A DNA stretch of 64,000 nucleotides, taken from NCBI GenBank assembly GCA_963971225.1, contig OZ020269.1, positions 85,908,450 through 85,972,449 on the forward strand. Reading direction: 5' to 3'. This document shows positions 35,400 through 47,003 of this stretch, piece after piece. Origin of the DNA: Melieria omissa. Taxonomy: Eukaryota > Arthropoda > Insecta > Diptera > Ulidiidae. Numbering within the stretch: position 1 is the first letter of the stretch; every line of letters begins with the position of its first letter. A model generated the notes under the pieces. The model saw nothing but the letters and a program-made list of their open reading frames with translations. It ran no database searches and was not told the DNA's origin. A program made the translations under genes and the position numbers.

Positions 35400-36065
35400 T
35401 TTTGGAAATTCGGAGTCTTAAAGGGCAAAACATGGGTTAAGGTGTTGAATGAAAAATTGATTTAAATTGATTTGATTAAATACGCCTAGTTATTTCAAAC
35501 TTGGTGAAAATACTCTAAACTAAAAACAATTTGAAACGTATTTTTAAATATTTCGAAAATCAATATTAAACGGGGTCAACAATGGATTGAGGTTGGTATA
35601 CGGGACGATTACGAAAAAAAAACACAAACCAATGGGTCTATTAACTTCAAATTTGGTCAAAACACTTCAAATCAGAAATGATTAGACACGTGTTTTTAAT
35701 TTTTTTTTAACATCTAACGGGATGATCGACGGGTTAAAAGTTTGTACAAAGCAACGTGATTTTTATGCTTTTTTACGCTTATTCAATACATATTTTAAAT
35801 TTGTTGTAAGTTAAAACCTAACGGGGCCAACAATGGGTTAAAAGTTTGAACGGAGAAACAAGATTTATGGGCCTCTTGACTTCAAACTTGGTGAAAGCAC
35901 AACATATGTGAAAAAATTCGATACGTGCTTTTCTTTTTTTCGAAAATAACAATCTGGCGCGGTCAACGTAAATAGGGAAACATGATTCAAGAGGCCAATT
36001 GACTTAAAATATGATGAAAGCACTTAATTAGACACATTTTTTTTAAATAAAAATGTTGATCCTGT
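35400..36065 (+). repeat. Diverged tandem repeat, ~120-150 bp units
   Basis: Variants of ACTTCAAACTTGGTGAAA recur at about 35494, 35646, 35881 and 36003. GGTTAAAAGTTTG occurs at 35735 and 35836. CGGGGTCAACAATGG-like words lie between them. About five old units are visible. It starts just after the non-LTR remnant. Confidence 0.65.
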
Positions 36066-38040
36066 TAATTGTAAACAAAGGTTTACAATAAAGTTTGCAG
36101 TTCACATAAATTCAGCAAATCTCTTTGGAGTCCGATAGGAAATGTTTATGAAGGAAGGAAATGAAGAGGCCACAAATTGCGGACTGTTCCTTATTTTATG
36201 CTACACAATCGTTGTATTTTATTTGTTCCCCCCTCCCCCAAATTCCATGCGCAGTCGATTATATTTCGAATGTGTTTGCAGCGCATAGTCTGGCGCGCTC
36301 AGTCTTTATGACGTATAAAATACTAAATAATAAATAAAATACTGTCCAACTGGGTGTGTGTTGGATGCAGCCAGCGAGATCGTTCGGCGACCATTAGCCA
36401 CGCTTCACAATTGGGAGCTGCGCGAAAACAAACCGCATACCTGCGGGTTTAGTGGCGGCGAAGTTGTTCAACAAACAGCTTAAAATTCGTCAGCACGCAT
36501 TCGATGAGAACAGCTGCAAGTGCAGATAAGTGCACACACATACATACATAGCGACTGCAGATTGTCGTCATAAATAATGTGAGTGCATGGACATTATTTG
36601 ACTGCATTTAATAAATATTGGTTCATACGAGGGTAGGCCGATAAATTTTCAGACAAATTTCAGATTTTAATGACTTTACACTCTAACGACATTACAAGTA
36701 AATTGGCTAGAAAAGTTCATTGCCTCAACCGACCTGGGGAGTAGTTGTATATGAATATCATCTACATATGTACATATCTATATAGTCAACGCTTATGTAT
36801 CGACTTGTGTAGAAATTCAGTAGAATGGAAGGCATCAAATCATAAAATTAATATTCACAAATGAACGCCGAACACTACTTGACGATCTCCTCCTTATGCC
36901 TAGTTTTTTTGGGTTCTTTCAATGCAATTTTTAAGACTTTAAACCCAGTTTTTGTGTCTGCAAATTTAACAGCAACCCAACTATTACTATCAGTTAAATA
37001 TGAACCTGTCTACAAACTAAAGCAAAAAGTTTTAGATTTTCTTAGAAATTATTGAACAGCCCTTGTTTCCACAATATAACATCAAATGCAATCGATTAAA
37101 TGTAGTGTATGGTCATTGATATCGTTTATGCAGTTTTTGTAATAACAGTTTTATTTGATAATAAAATATGTACGTACAAATTATTTCGAAGCCAGAAGGG
37201 TAATTAAACTATTCAATTCATTAACGTACTATTCAATTTATGTGATACATTTCACAGCATTCACAGCAGTTATGGAATTCTCGTTTTAACGCATGTGAAA
37301 GTGATTCCCATTCCTTATCAGCAGGCCGAAATCTGACCGGCTAAAGCCAACTTATGTCGTTGGATTTGCCTGTGTCTCGATATTACTTTTTGGTATTTAA
37401 ATCATAAAACACTTTCCTAAGAAGTGTGCACACGACATTAGAAGTCGCCACGCCTCTTTATTAGAGTTCTAGAGCTAGTTTACTTTTGAACAATTTTAGC
37501 TCATAACGGGCTCAATACATTTTGTATCAATATATTTTAGTTACAGAAAAATTATTTCATATTTATGGAAAAATACAAAATTATCACTTTTTGATTTAAT
37601 TTAATCATTATTAAAGAAACAGTGTTTCGATCAAACGCGCCCAATTCGTAGACTTCAATTAGAACACAAACTTTCTCTGATATCGCTGCAAATTATTGGA
37701 AATTATTTTGCGGATAAAAGTAAAATGTTTTGTAACTTGCTTTGAATTCACTTCTAAAAAAATTAATTTGCTAGTGCCTACTTAAATTTGACCCATAAAT
37801 CAATCGTAGCTTTTGCTATAAGATGACAAATAGGTGAAGTTGCTCTCAGGCAACTTTGGGGTCGAAAGGGGGTTTTTATGCCCCACATGCAGCAATTTTT
37901 TCATGTACTCAGACCAATGACAAATATTAATGACCAATTCTATCAGATTTCGTCTCTGAGATGTTTGAACAATGTTTTGGAAACCAGACTTTGAATTTAC
38001 TTATCATTTAAAAAGCAATATCGCGGTTTACTTTGAAGAT
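36066..38040. other. Interval without a recognisable gene
   Basis: A GC-richer patch lies at 36270-36560; on its - strand CCCGCAGGTATGCGG resembles a splice donor. A 64-codon frame (36861-37055) looks accidental. Otherwise AT-rich single-copy-like sequence. Confidence 0.3.
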
Positions 38041-39200
38041 ATATAGTACATGTGTACATGTATTAGTCCGCTTTAAGGCGGACCCATGTAGTTGAGGATT
38101 TAGAGTTAAATGACTTTAGGAACTATGAACTAAGTTTAAGTCCGATCCGGCAGACATTTTAGCATTTTGTTTTCGGCATGCGAAAACCATGTGATCTTAC
38201 ATTCTAGGTAGATGTGTGTTTGATATAAAATACAATGGGAAACATTTTTGTGAAACATTTTAACCCTTCACCATTTTTTAACTTTTTTCCAGACTTTTAA
38301 AGAAGAAGTTTGCCACGAAAATGTAACCCCATAAAAATTTACTATAGGTCTATAAATACACCAATGTTGACAATTTAGGTAGATGATGTGTTCAGTTATT
38401 TAACTCTTTCGGTACTTCTTTTTTGTTTGTAACTTTAAAAATCATTCTTTTCCATTTTATTACTGTTTTATTACCAAATATTGTTCGAAAAAGTGGTTTT
38501 TGGGCATCATGCCAAAGTATGGCTTACTAAGAAATCAAAAAATCGTACTGGACTGAACGTGAACTATATTTGGGATCTAAGTTTATTTACACTTACTAAA
38601 GCAATAAATACCTATTAGATTGCTTACCTAAACCTATGAAATAAATTGCTTTTTGTAATAGAATAAATAAAAGTACGAAGTGATCTCTTTTTGTAAAATA
38701 CGCAGCTCGATAGGACTGCGCGCTTTCTGAACCCTTACAATTTTCTTGGTACACTAATTAAAATATTTTTTTCATTATTAGGTAAAGAAACCTTCAGAGA
38801 AAAATACAAAAATATAAAAATATACTATCCACAAGTTTTTGACCTAAAACAGGCACTGAAAAGAAGCTATGCCAAATGGCATAGAATAACCGAAAGGGTT
38901 AATGTAAATACTACGGGAAACTTTATCCCTCCGGTTCATATATTTGCATGGGTAAATTTTCTCTTTTTTTGAATTTCTAAGAAATAAATGTACCACGAAA
39001 TTATTCGCCATACAATTCTACTATAGGTTTCCAAATACAAAATGTTCAAAATTTAATTTGAACGCCAGAAATAAGTCAAAATTGAAAAAGAGTTTGAGAG
39101 TCTAAGAATCTGCAAAAGGGAAGAAGCTGACCCTTAAAAAAATCAGATGTAAACTTTCAAAACGCCGATATATATGCACGTATTTCTATTTATGTAAGGG
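38040..39200 (+). repeat. Inverted-repeat-ended dispersed element, copy 2 (interrupted)
   Basis: Internal units match copy 1 at 5140-5850: GGGAAACATTTTTGTGAAACATTTTAACCC, TACTATAGGTCTATAAATAC and AATTTGAACGCCAGAAATAAGTC. The right end holds GTAAACTTTCAAAACGCCG (near 39150), the inverse of the left end of copy 1. Two tandem units are present, and the second is split by the TTAA element at 38404-38898. No coding capacity is seen. Confidence 0.55.
38404..38898. mobile_element. TTAA-flanked 495-bp non-autonomous element (nested)
   Basis: TTAA at 38400-38403 and 38899-38902 flanks ends CTCTTTCGGTACTTC and (inverted) CCCTTTCGGTTATTC. Removing it and one TTAA rejoins GATGTGTTCAG..TTTAATGTAAATACTACGGGAAAC, which aligns with the uninterrupted copy at 5310-5350. 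This proves an insertion with TTAA duplication, the piggyBac habit. Interior hairpin-like words ATGCCAAATGGCAT lie near the right end, as at the loose end at 24698-24737. No transposase is coded. Confidence 0.85.
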
Positions 39201-39204
39201 AGAG

Positions 39205-39891
39205 GGCTGGGTTGTGAACCAGGCTGGGTTGTGTACCATTACTGTTTTTTCTTTCCCTAATTGACATATCGCCAATCTTTCAACCGTCAAGTTTGTCTTA
39301 TGATATGACTCTGCTTTTGTGGTTACACCGAAGTACAAACACGTATTGCTTGTGTCAGCAATCGAGTTTGAAAGACATCGTGTTTGAAAATCGACTGCGA
39401 AAACTTTTTGGCTTTTTTTAAAGTGCTATCCAAGTAACTGAAGTTATTGCAAAAATGTAAGTATAACACATATTTATTTAGGGTATTGATTCTATTTTAC
39501 GATTTGTTTATGTTGAAATATGATTGGAAGTGTCGTTATTTTAAAAGTTTACAAAATGGCATCGTGGTTGGGCTGTGAACCCAGCCCCCACAGGGTTATG
39601 AACCACCTGGTTTTCGGACTACATTTGCACTAGGACGGTCAAATATCGCCGGATTTATTAAAATAAAGTAATTTTATGTAATGTCACTCGATTTCGGTGA
39701 GTTCAGTTGAAGTGGGCCAATGCGAGAACGCGTTCGTATTTCATATGCAAACATTGCGACACCGATTAGGATGAAAAAAAAACAAATATAATATGATTAA
39801 ATAAATTTTCAACTTATTTCAAAATTATGGTAGTATTTCTTAGTATTTTTCGACTTTAATTGCGAGTTGCCAGATGGTTCACAACCCAGCC
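39205..39891. mobile_element. Element with 17-bp perfect inverted ends GGCTGGGTTGTGAACCA
   Basis: The left end GGCTGGGTTGTGAACCA at 39205 and its exact inverse at 39875-39891 bound 687 bp. A second copy of the end word, GGCTGGGTTGTGTACCA, follows the left end directly. Related words in both orientations (TGGGCTGTGAACCCAGCCCC, TTATGAACCACC) lie in the middle near 39568-39610. No clear target duplication or coding frame is found, so the superfamily is unknown. Confidence 0.65.
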
Positions 39892-40072
39892 ACTTTTTTG
39901 GAAAAGCGAAAAATCACATCCTTAGAAAATTGGACGTAGAGAGTTAAATGTTAATCAAAACGGTATACTGTCTTGATAAAAAATTTGCGCGTTATATTTA
40001 CCTTTCCAACAGTATCTTCGATTTTTCGATATCTTTATTCTGTGAAAAGTTAGAGCCAAAAAACAAAACCCG

Positions 40073-40285
40073 GTTCACACCGCAGAGCATGTCCTGTTCG
40101 AGTGCCCGCGGTTTAAGTCCGTCCGAAGGGAATTAGCAGTAGCTCTTGGGGAGCATCCGTCCGTCTTAAACCTGACCGCACACATGTGTGACACCCCACG
40201 CAAGTGGGAAGCTGTATGCTCGGCTGCAGCCAGCATTATGAAAACACTGCGCGTTTTAGAACGCCAACGTAGGGAAAACAGGTAG
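40073..40285 (+). pseudogene. Non-LTR retrotransposon ORF2 C-terminus, 5'-truncated
   Basis: A frame with no lesion reads HTAEHVLFECPRF, then RRELAVALGEHPSVLNL, RKWEAVCSAAASIMKTLRVLERQRRENR and a TAG at 40283. This is the His/Cys knuckle (TxEHxLFxCPRF) and terminal helix of R1-like elements. The upstream part of the ORF is absent, so only about 70 codons of roughly 1000 survive. About 100 bp of 3' UTR (GGTGGGCACGGTGCCGCACC and onward) follow. Its better preservation than the other remnants suggests a later insertion. Confidence 0.75.
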
Positions 40286-40590
40286 TCCGAGGTGGTGGGC
40301 ACGGTGCCGCACCCTACTGATACCAGGAAGTAATTCCTCGCAGGACGTTCCCTGATATCAGTGTCAGAATCAGAATCCGTTGTCAGAACTTTGTTATTTT
40401 TTTTTTGTTTTTGTGTAATGTTATGTACATAAGTAGGCCAAAAAATTATCCATCAAGAAGAAAACTATTTTCTACACATAATAGAAATAGACATGAAAAA
40501 AATTGTTAAAATCTCCCACCTCTCCTCCATCGAACAGGCACTGCCACTAGCACAGGCCATTGTTTTAGTATTTTTATATTATTTACTTAA

Positions 40591-41333
40591 GGGGTAACAC
40601 CACTCCAACGGCTAAAGCAAAGGCCTAACTTTGACGATTTAAAAAGCAACGACTATGTGACTATGGAAAAAAGGGAGAGCATTTTTTCAAGGTGTATTTT
40701 GAGTAAATAATGAAGCATACTTTAAAATCTCCTTATTTTTTAGCTCCAAAACGGGGGAACGCATTTCTGGTAAAGTAAAAGATCTGGAACAAAAGACAAA
40801 TTCATTTTATTGCCATTTCCATTGCGTATGGTAAGATGGTATGGTATGGTACATTTTTGCAAAAAGGATATTGTGTCATCGACTTCATTTCAATAGCTTT
40901 TATTTGACGTACAAATTATTCCTTTCTGACATTTGAGTCAAGAGATATGATGTTTTAAAAGTTTCGGGAAGGGGCTTTAAGCCGCCATCTTTAAACTCAA
41001 TTAAAAAAAAACTCGAACATTCCGGGAAAAATCCCTTGGCACTTTTTCATCTACTGAGGTCCTCTATCGAATGAGATGGGTTTGACCTTGTCCCTTTTTT
41101 CAGTGTTGCACTGTGTAATCTGTCCAGCCAGTTTCCAAAAAATGGGTTCGAAAAAAATACGTATTAAGGAGCTGTGAGAAAATCATGAATTGAATCTGTT
41201 CAAATGTTTTTTTTTTGGCTAAAGTGGTACAACTGAATATTATTTTTATGATTTTCCTATTTTTATGTATTGTTTAAGCCAAAAAACAACAAATCTAATA
41301 TATTTTGACAAAACTCTACAGTGCTGTTACCCC
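40591..41333. mobile_element. TTAA-flanked 743-bp non-autonomous element
   Basis: TTAA at 40587-40590 and 41334-41337 flanks the ends GGGGTAACACCACT and (inverted) GGGGTAACAGCACT, 13 of 14 matching. The interior has no transposase frame. Together with the other TTAA elements here it fits piggyBac-type mobility, though its end sequence belongs to a different family (GGGG start). Confidence 0.8.
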
Positions 41334-41514
41334 TTAAGTCAACAATTTAAGTTTGCAAGTTTTGTATTGAAAATTGAGGCGGGCAGCGCTCATTTTCGGA
41401 TACTCGTCGCTTGTATAAACAAATCGCTAACTATGTATGTATGTATGTATGTTTGAAGAGCGATGTGCGACCGCGCCAACAGGTACCGCCACACATAAAT
41501 TGATTATAGAAAAA

Positions 41515-41580
41515 CAAACAGACACACACACCCCCCACACCCCCACACACACGCACCCACACAAATACACATACACACTG
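41515..41580 (+). repeat. CA/CCCCA microsatellite
   Basis: An impure run of ACACAC and CCCCCACA words, lying just before the candidate promoter region. Confidence 0.8.
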
Positions 41581-41739
41581 TCAAACACATAGTGAGCGCT
41601 GAGCGGGAGCTCTGCAAATTGCCTAAGATGTTTTTTGGATTTTCATTTGTCATTTTATCACACAAGTTTGCTGCGAAGACGTACGAAAGTTGCCGCTGAT
41701 AACAAGCAGCGTGTCATATCGCGGCTGATGCTAATCGCT

Positions 41740-42560
41740 CGCTAAATATATATGGCAGGTACCCGCCGGCGGACGCGTACACTCTCCACGCCGACACTCG
41801 TACACCGCTCGTTGGCGGTTTTGTGACAACGGACAGTCGCCGACTCTCCGGGCGTTTGAAACACAGCGTTTGTGGTTTTACTTTCTTTCGGAGATCACGC
41901 GGCGATTCTCCAGCCATGGTCGACCGCAGCTGGTTCTCGCGTAGTTTTCGAGTTGTTTGACGCCGCGTAGCGCTGTCAGTTGTGTTTGAGCTACCGTTCG
42001 CAACGCACAGGTGCCACGCAAGATCGGCGCCCACATCGAGTCGACACTCGCAAACATAATCAAAATAAATTACGAAAAGTGTAAAACAATTGTTTGCTGA
42101 AAGCAAAAGTGAGCACATTGAATTGTATATCAACTAAATTTGTGTAATTAGCATAGCAAATAAATAATTGAAATAAATTAAAAACGAGGCAAATAGTCGA
42201 GTCGGAAATTCAATACAAAAGAGGTGTGTGAACCATAGAGAAAAAGTGCGAGTGTTGCATGCGGCGCCGATTGTTTATAAGTGCCTCAATAGAAAATAGC
42301 AAAAATAAATAAAATTTTTCAGTTTCTATTTGTTTGAAAAAACCGTCGAAGCGAAAATTGAATAAAAAGCGTGCGCGCGTAAACAAAACTTACAAAAACA
42401 ACAGCAAATTTTATGTAATAATGCCAACTACGAGTACAATGAAACAAGTGTCCTAATATTTTTATATTTTTCCTACACACATACATATTACCACACATAC
42501 AAATATATATATTTTTGTATATATCTTTGTATGGCAACGAGTTTTACTAAATTTACTCAG
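41740..42560 (+). other. Candidate promoter and first exon of an unidentified + strand gene
   Basis: TAAATATATA at about 41744 is a TATA-like box. A GC-richer stretch (41750-42060) and then an A-rich 5' UTR-like stretch follow it. At 42531 an ATG opens MATSFTKFTQ, ten codons long, ending exactly at the splice-donor match CAG|GTAAGC (GT at 42561). The pieces together look like a fly first exon with a short coding end and a long first intron. No downstream exon was identified, so this remains a guess. The 139-codon - strand frame across the same DNA is considered accidental. Confidence 0.3.
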
Positions 42561-43170
42561 GTAAGCGTGCCAGATTTTTTAAAATATGTGCGGGAAAATG
42601 TTGATAAATATTATTTTAAGCCACTTTACAAATTTAAGTTATAAGCACAAATGCTAGAATATACAGATGGCTTGTTGGTTTTGTAAAAAGTGACATAAGA
42701 GAGATTGGTCTAAAAATATTTCAATCAATTTGCGATTGATGTGCAAACTTTAGTTCAAATAAATGTTTGAAATGTAAACATTTTTGGAGGAAAATTTGTT
42801 TAGAGCATGAAAATAGTTGAGTTCAGACTTTGTTTCATGTATATGTAAATATTTACACAATAGTTTCCTTGAGTAGGCAGCAGCTACAGATGACCTTATA
42901 GTCTTTTAACAGCAGATGTCATTTTGTATTAACAGAAAAACCTAAAAAACATAAAAGGTAATGTATGATATTTCTATTTTAATCCAAGTACAAACTTTGA
43001 GGTTGAAAATGTGACACAATATCTGCCAAATCTGCGCCTCGGCTTTTTTGATTCAATCTTTCAATCATATTTTGGCATAACAACAACTTTAATTTGGCCG
43101 TTGGCCCAGTTACATTGACAGCCCAAAAACCTAACGAAACTGTCAAATTGTCACTCATTATGGTTAGAGA

Positions 43171-43246
43171 GATACCACAATGAGCCATAAGATGTGCTTA
43201 AGTGAGCTTCTCACGTAGGAGGCTGCCACTCCAACCTAACCTAACT
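43171..43246 (+). mobile_element. 3' end of a non-LTR element with AACCT tail, copy 2
   Basis: ATACCACAATGAGCC, then TAAGATGTGCTTAAGTG, then GCTGCCACTCCAACCTAACCTAAC. It parallels 47695-47790 and, inverted, 4508-4575. No ORF is attached. Confidence 0.5.
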
Positions 43247-45000
43247 TATGGTAAGAGAGATTGTTCAACTTTGTTTCTCTGCGAGTTTTAGCGCCCCAGA
43301 TGCTGCAATGTTGCTTGTTTTATCTAAACAAATGCAAATGAAATATGTGATGTGATTTTCTCAATTTTGTTATTAATTAATAATTTGAATTTTCAATAAT
43401 TTATTTAATTTGTAAATTAAATAATTAAATAATATAATAATAATAATTAACTTAAATTAAATAATTAAATAAATATTAATTTGTTTCAATGTATGTTAAT
43501 GTTGTTGTGTGGATCCATATTTGTTAAGGTCTTTGTTGTAAATGTTATCGCATTTACAGTTGCTTGTTGAGGGCCCAAAAATGTGGCGAAATTTTCAATG
43601 TCACCTTCAGTTAAGTGAGCCTAACCATATATATATATATATAACTATATAAAATATGTTCTTATTTTTCAATGTAATTTGAAAAACCGAACGCAGACTT
43701 CAAAATTTAATTACGAGTTTTCTTGAAGTTGAGTTCACATGCTGCATTCCGAAGTCAGCTCAATTCGGTAGCATTAAATTGAATGCAAATGAGAAGATCT
43801 CAAAATAGATAAGACAGATTTGCCTTTTAGGTGAGATGATTACCTGAAAAGGTCTTAAAATAGTTAACACAGCGTTTACTTTATAATGAGGTGGCTAGCT
43901 GTGATGCCCCGAACAAATAGACGACGACAGCAACACGACTACATCTGTCAAAATATAGAATCAGAACAATCAGTTGGGAATGATTATTTTGACGACAACA
44001 TGAGCACCGAACACAGATGTCGCTGTCGCCAAGCTTTGAGTTAGTTTATATTTCGTAAGCAACAAAACCAAAGTAATTGGTAACATCGTTTGCATACTTT
44101 GCTTAGCTGCTTCATGATACAAATGCGTAATATTTGTTAACGAAACATTTTAAATCATTCATTGTTCACCTTCAACACTTCAAAGCAAATACGAACTTGT
44201 AAAACTTCATGCGTCACAAAACTTATGATTGCTGTGCTTCTGCTGCCGCCATCATTGTAATCACGTTGCCAACTACACCGCAACCAATGAAGCGGACGTC
44301 ATCTTGCAACCGCGTGGCCATGTCACTGTCGTCATCTAAGTAATCGATGTTAAAATAGTTAATACAAATTTGGGTTTGCTTCAAAGGACGAAATAATGTT
44401 ACCATTTGCATCAATATTTAACTACAATAAAAGTAGTTTAATACTTAAATGTGATTTTTTTGTAAGTAAGAATCTATGTGAATCTTTATCTGGTTTTAAA
44501 ATAACTTATTCATCTTTTACTTCACTCTAAAGATTCGCAGTAATTTAGACAGATTTAGGCAGTAAAAAGGGACAAATAACTTTGGTTTACTTTCCTCAGG
44601 GATACTTAGGCAAAATGTTTGATTTGGGGTTTGTGGAACACTGAAAGTAGGTAGACGTCTTTATCATTAAGTCTGCTCTCTTGAATGGATTACGACTACA
44701 TTTATGAGAAGACAAATCACTTTGGTGTATTTATAAACATAAAAGCAGCTTCTCTATACAAACTAAGCTTGGTTTATATTTACTTATTTAAAGCGATTTC
44801 TTCCTCTTTCGTCTCACCATAAATCAATATTTGGTCACTAAAATTCTTAGGCTTAAAAAGCTATTAACTTAAGTGGTGCTGTTTATCGATTCAATACTTT
44901 TTTATAATGGTGATTAAAGATAGAGGCATTTTTTAGAAAATCAATCATTCACAATCCTTAAAATTTGACTGTTTTTAAACATTTTAGTAAATATCGAATT
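43247..45000. other. AT-rich interval without a recognisable gene
   Basis: A TA-dinucleotide run lies at 43629-43643 and AATTAAAT runs at 43370-43480. A 63-codon - strand frame at 44223-44414 is not recognisable. Nothing else was identified. Confidence 0.35.
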
Positions 45001-45007
45001 GAGTAAA

Positions 45008-46042
45008 AATGTATTTTATTTTTTATTTTATTTTATTTTTTTAATTTAAATTAATTTAATTTTTTAATTAATTTATTTTATTTTATTTTATTTTATTTTA
45101 TTTTATTTTTTTACTTTAAATTAATTTAATTTTTTAATTAATTTATTTTATTTTATTTTATTTTATTTTATTTTATTTTATTTTATTTTATTTTATTTTA
45201 TTTTGTTTTAGTTTGTTTTAGTTTATTTTATTTTATTTTATTTTATTTTATTTTATTTTATTTTATTTCATTTTATTTTATTTTGTTTTGTTTTATTTTA
45301 TTTTACTTTATTTTATTTTATTTTATTTTGTTTTGTTTTATTTTATTTTATTTTATTTTATTTTTATCTATTTTACTAATTTTAGTTTATGTATTTTTGT
45401 ACTTAATTTATTTAGTTTATTCAATTTATTTAATATATTTTATTAATTTCTATTCATTTTTTATTTTATTTTATTTAATTTTTTTAATTTTAATTAATTT
45501 AATTTTTTAATTAATTTATTTGATTTCATTTTATTTTATTTTATTTTATTTTATTTTATTTTATTTTATTTTATTTTATTTTATTTTATTTTATTTTATT
45601 TATTTTATTTATTTTATTTATTTTATTTATTTTATTTATTTTATCTATTTTATTTATTTTATTTATTTTATTTATTTTATTTATTTTATTTATTTTATTT
45701 ATTTTATTTATTTTATTTATTTTATTTATTTTATTTATTTTATTTATTTTATTTATTTTATTTATTTTATTTATTTTATTTATTTTATTTATTTTATTTA
45801 TTTTATTTATTTTATTTATTTTATTTATTTTATTTATTTGATTTATTTGATTTATTTGATTTATTTTATTTATTTTATTTATTTTATTTATTTTATTTAT
45901 TTTACTTATTTTATTTATTTTATTTATTTTATGTATTTTTTATTTAATTTATTTAGTTTATTCAATTTATTTAATATATTTTATTATTTTCTATTAATTT
46001 TATTAATGTCATTTATTTTATTTATTTATTATTTAATTTTTT
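45008..46042 (+). repeat. TTTTA and TTTTATTTA satellite with higher-order units
   Basis: Pentamers TTTTA fill about 45075-45360 and 45527-45600. Nonamers TTTTATTTA fill about 45600-45930. A connecting segment TTTTTTAATTTAAATTAATT plus its continuation recurs at about 45038, 45111 and 45479, so the pentamer arrays are part of a larger repeated unit. Because nine is a multiple of three, the nonamer part stays open in frame and gives a spurious 174-codon FIYFIY frame (45520-46044). Confidence 0.95.
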
Positions 46043-46320
46043 AACATCCCTGATAAGTGAATTAGTTGATTCCGTTAGTTGGCGCGATTGGCTTTTGGAA
46101 TTGTAAAGAAATTTCGAAAATTTCGGAACTAGAACGTCTTTTCTTTTCACTCATCGGAAGTATTGAAAACATTTTCACTTAACCGAAGTTCGTTAAACAG
46201 AAAACACTGGTTAATTGCAGTTTAAACGTCTGAAAAATCTACATACTTTCAGTTAAGCGGACCCGACTGTACTAAGATTAAAAAAGCTTGCCAGAGCGGC
46301 TTAGTTAGAAGAGAGATTAA

Positions 46321-47003
46321 GGGGAGAGATCAGTTAAACTGGTCTTTTTTTCTTTTTTTTGGGTACAAATAATGTTCGAATCTTTCCAAACTTTTTTTTA
46401 TTTAAGAGTATATTAATTGAATTTACAAAAAAATTTTGTTTGTCCGATGCGCCACAAAATGGCCGACTTACAAAGGGTTGAAGTTACCCCTCATTTTTAT
46501 TGGCAACCAACGTAGAGTCCGCAATTTTTATCTGAAATCAAAAAATCAAAGTACGTTCTGTTAAGAATAGATAGAGCTATGAATTCCCCTAACAAAATAT
46601 TCAAACAAAATAAATATCGCGAAAATGCCGACAAAGTGACAAAAACAGGCTCGTTTTTGGACATAGACCAGAGGGGTTTTTTCGCGAGCTTGACAATTCG
46701 CTTTAGAACAGATTACGTAAAAAGAGTACATAAAGGTGTGTGCCAAATTTCAAGTCAATCGGACATAAACTTTCCGAGTTACGAGGGTTGCCATTTCAAA
46801 AAGTGCAACTTTTCAGGAGACGCGGTTGAAGTTTGGAAACAGGAGCCGAGCGGTAGGCGGAGCGCTTGCTTTGTTCTCGCATTATGAGAGAACGCGTTCG
46901 AATTTTGAAAAATCCTCTTACGACGATGTTTTCAAGGCATTGAACTAAACGATTCCGAAAAAAAAAATTTCAACTCTCCAAAAAATTTAACTGATCTCTC
47001 CCC
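46321..47003. mobile_element. TTAA-flanked 683-bp non-autonomous element
   Basis: TTAA at 46317-46320 and 47004-47007 flanks an 18-bp perfect inverted end, GGGGAGAGATCAGTTAAA. The interior has a 102-codon + frame (46579-46887) with no known motif. It contains phrases like CAAATTTCAAGTCAATCGGAC and CCGAGTTACGAGGG, but no transposase. It is a strong MITE candidate of piggyBac type. Confidence 0.88.

Noticed and set aside
41714..42133. 139-codon - strand frame
   Set aside because: It lies across the candidate + strand 5' exon and has no motif. It is explained by higher GC.
45520..46044. 174-codon open frame of FIYFIY repeats
   Set aside because: It is the translation of a nonamer satellite. 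The period of nine keeps all frames open, so the length is no evidence for a gene.
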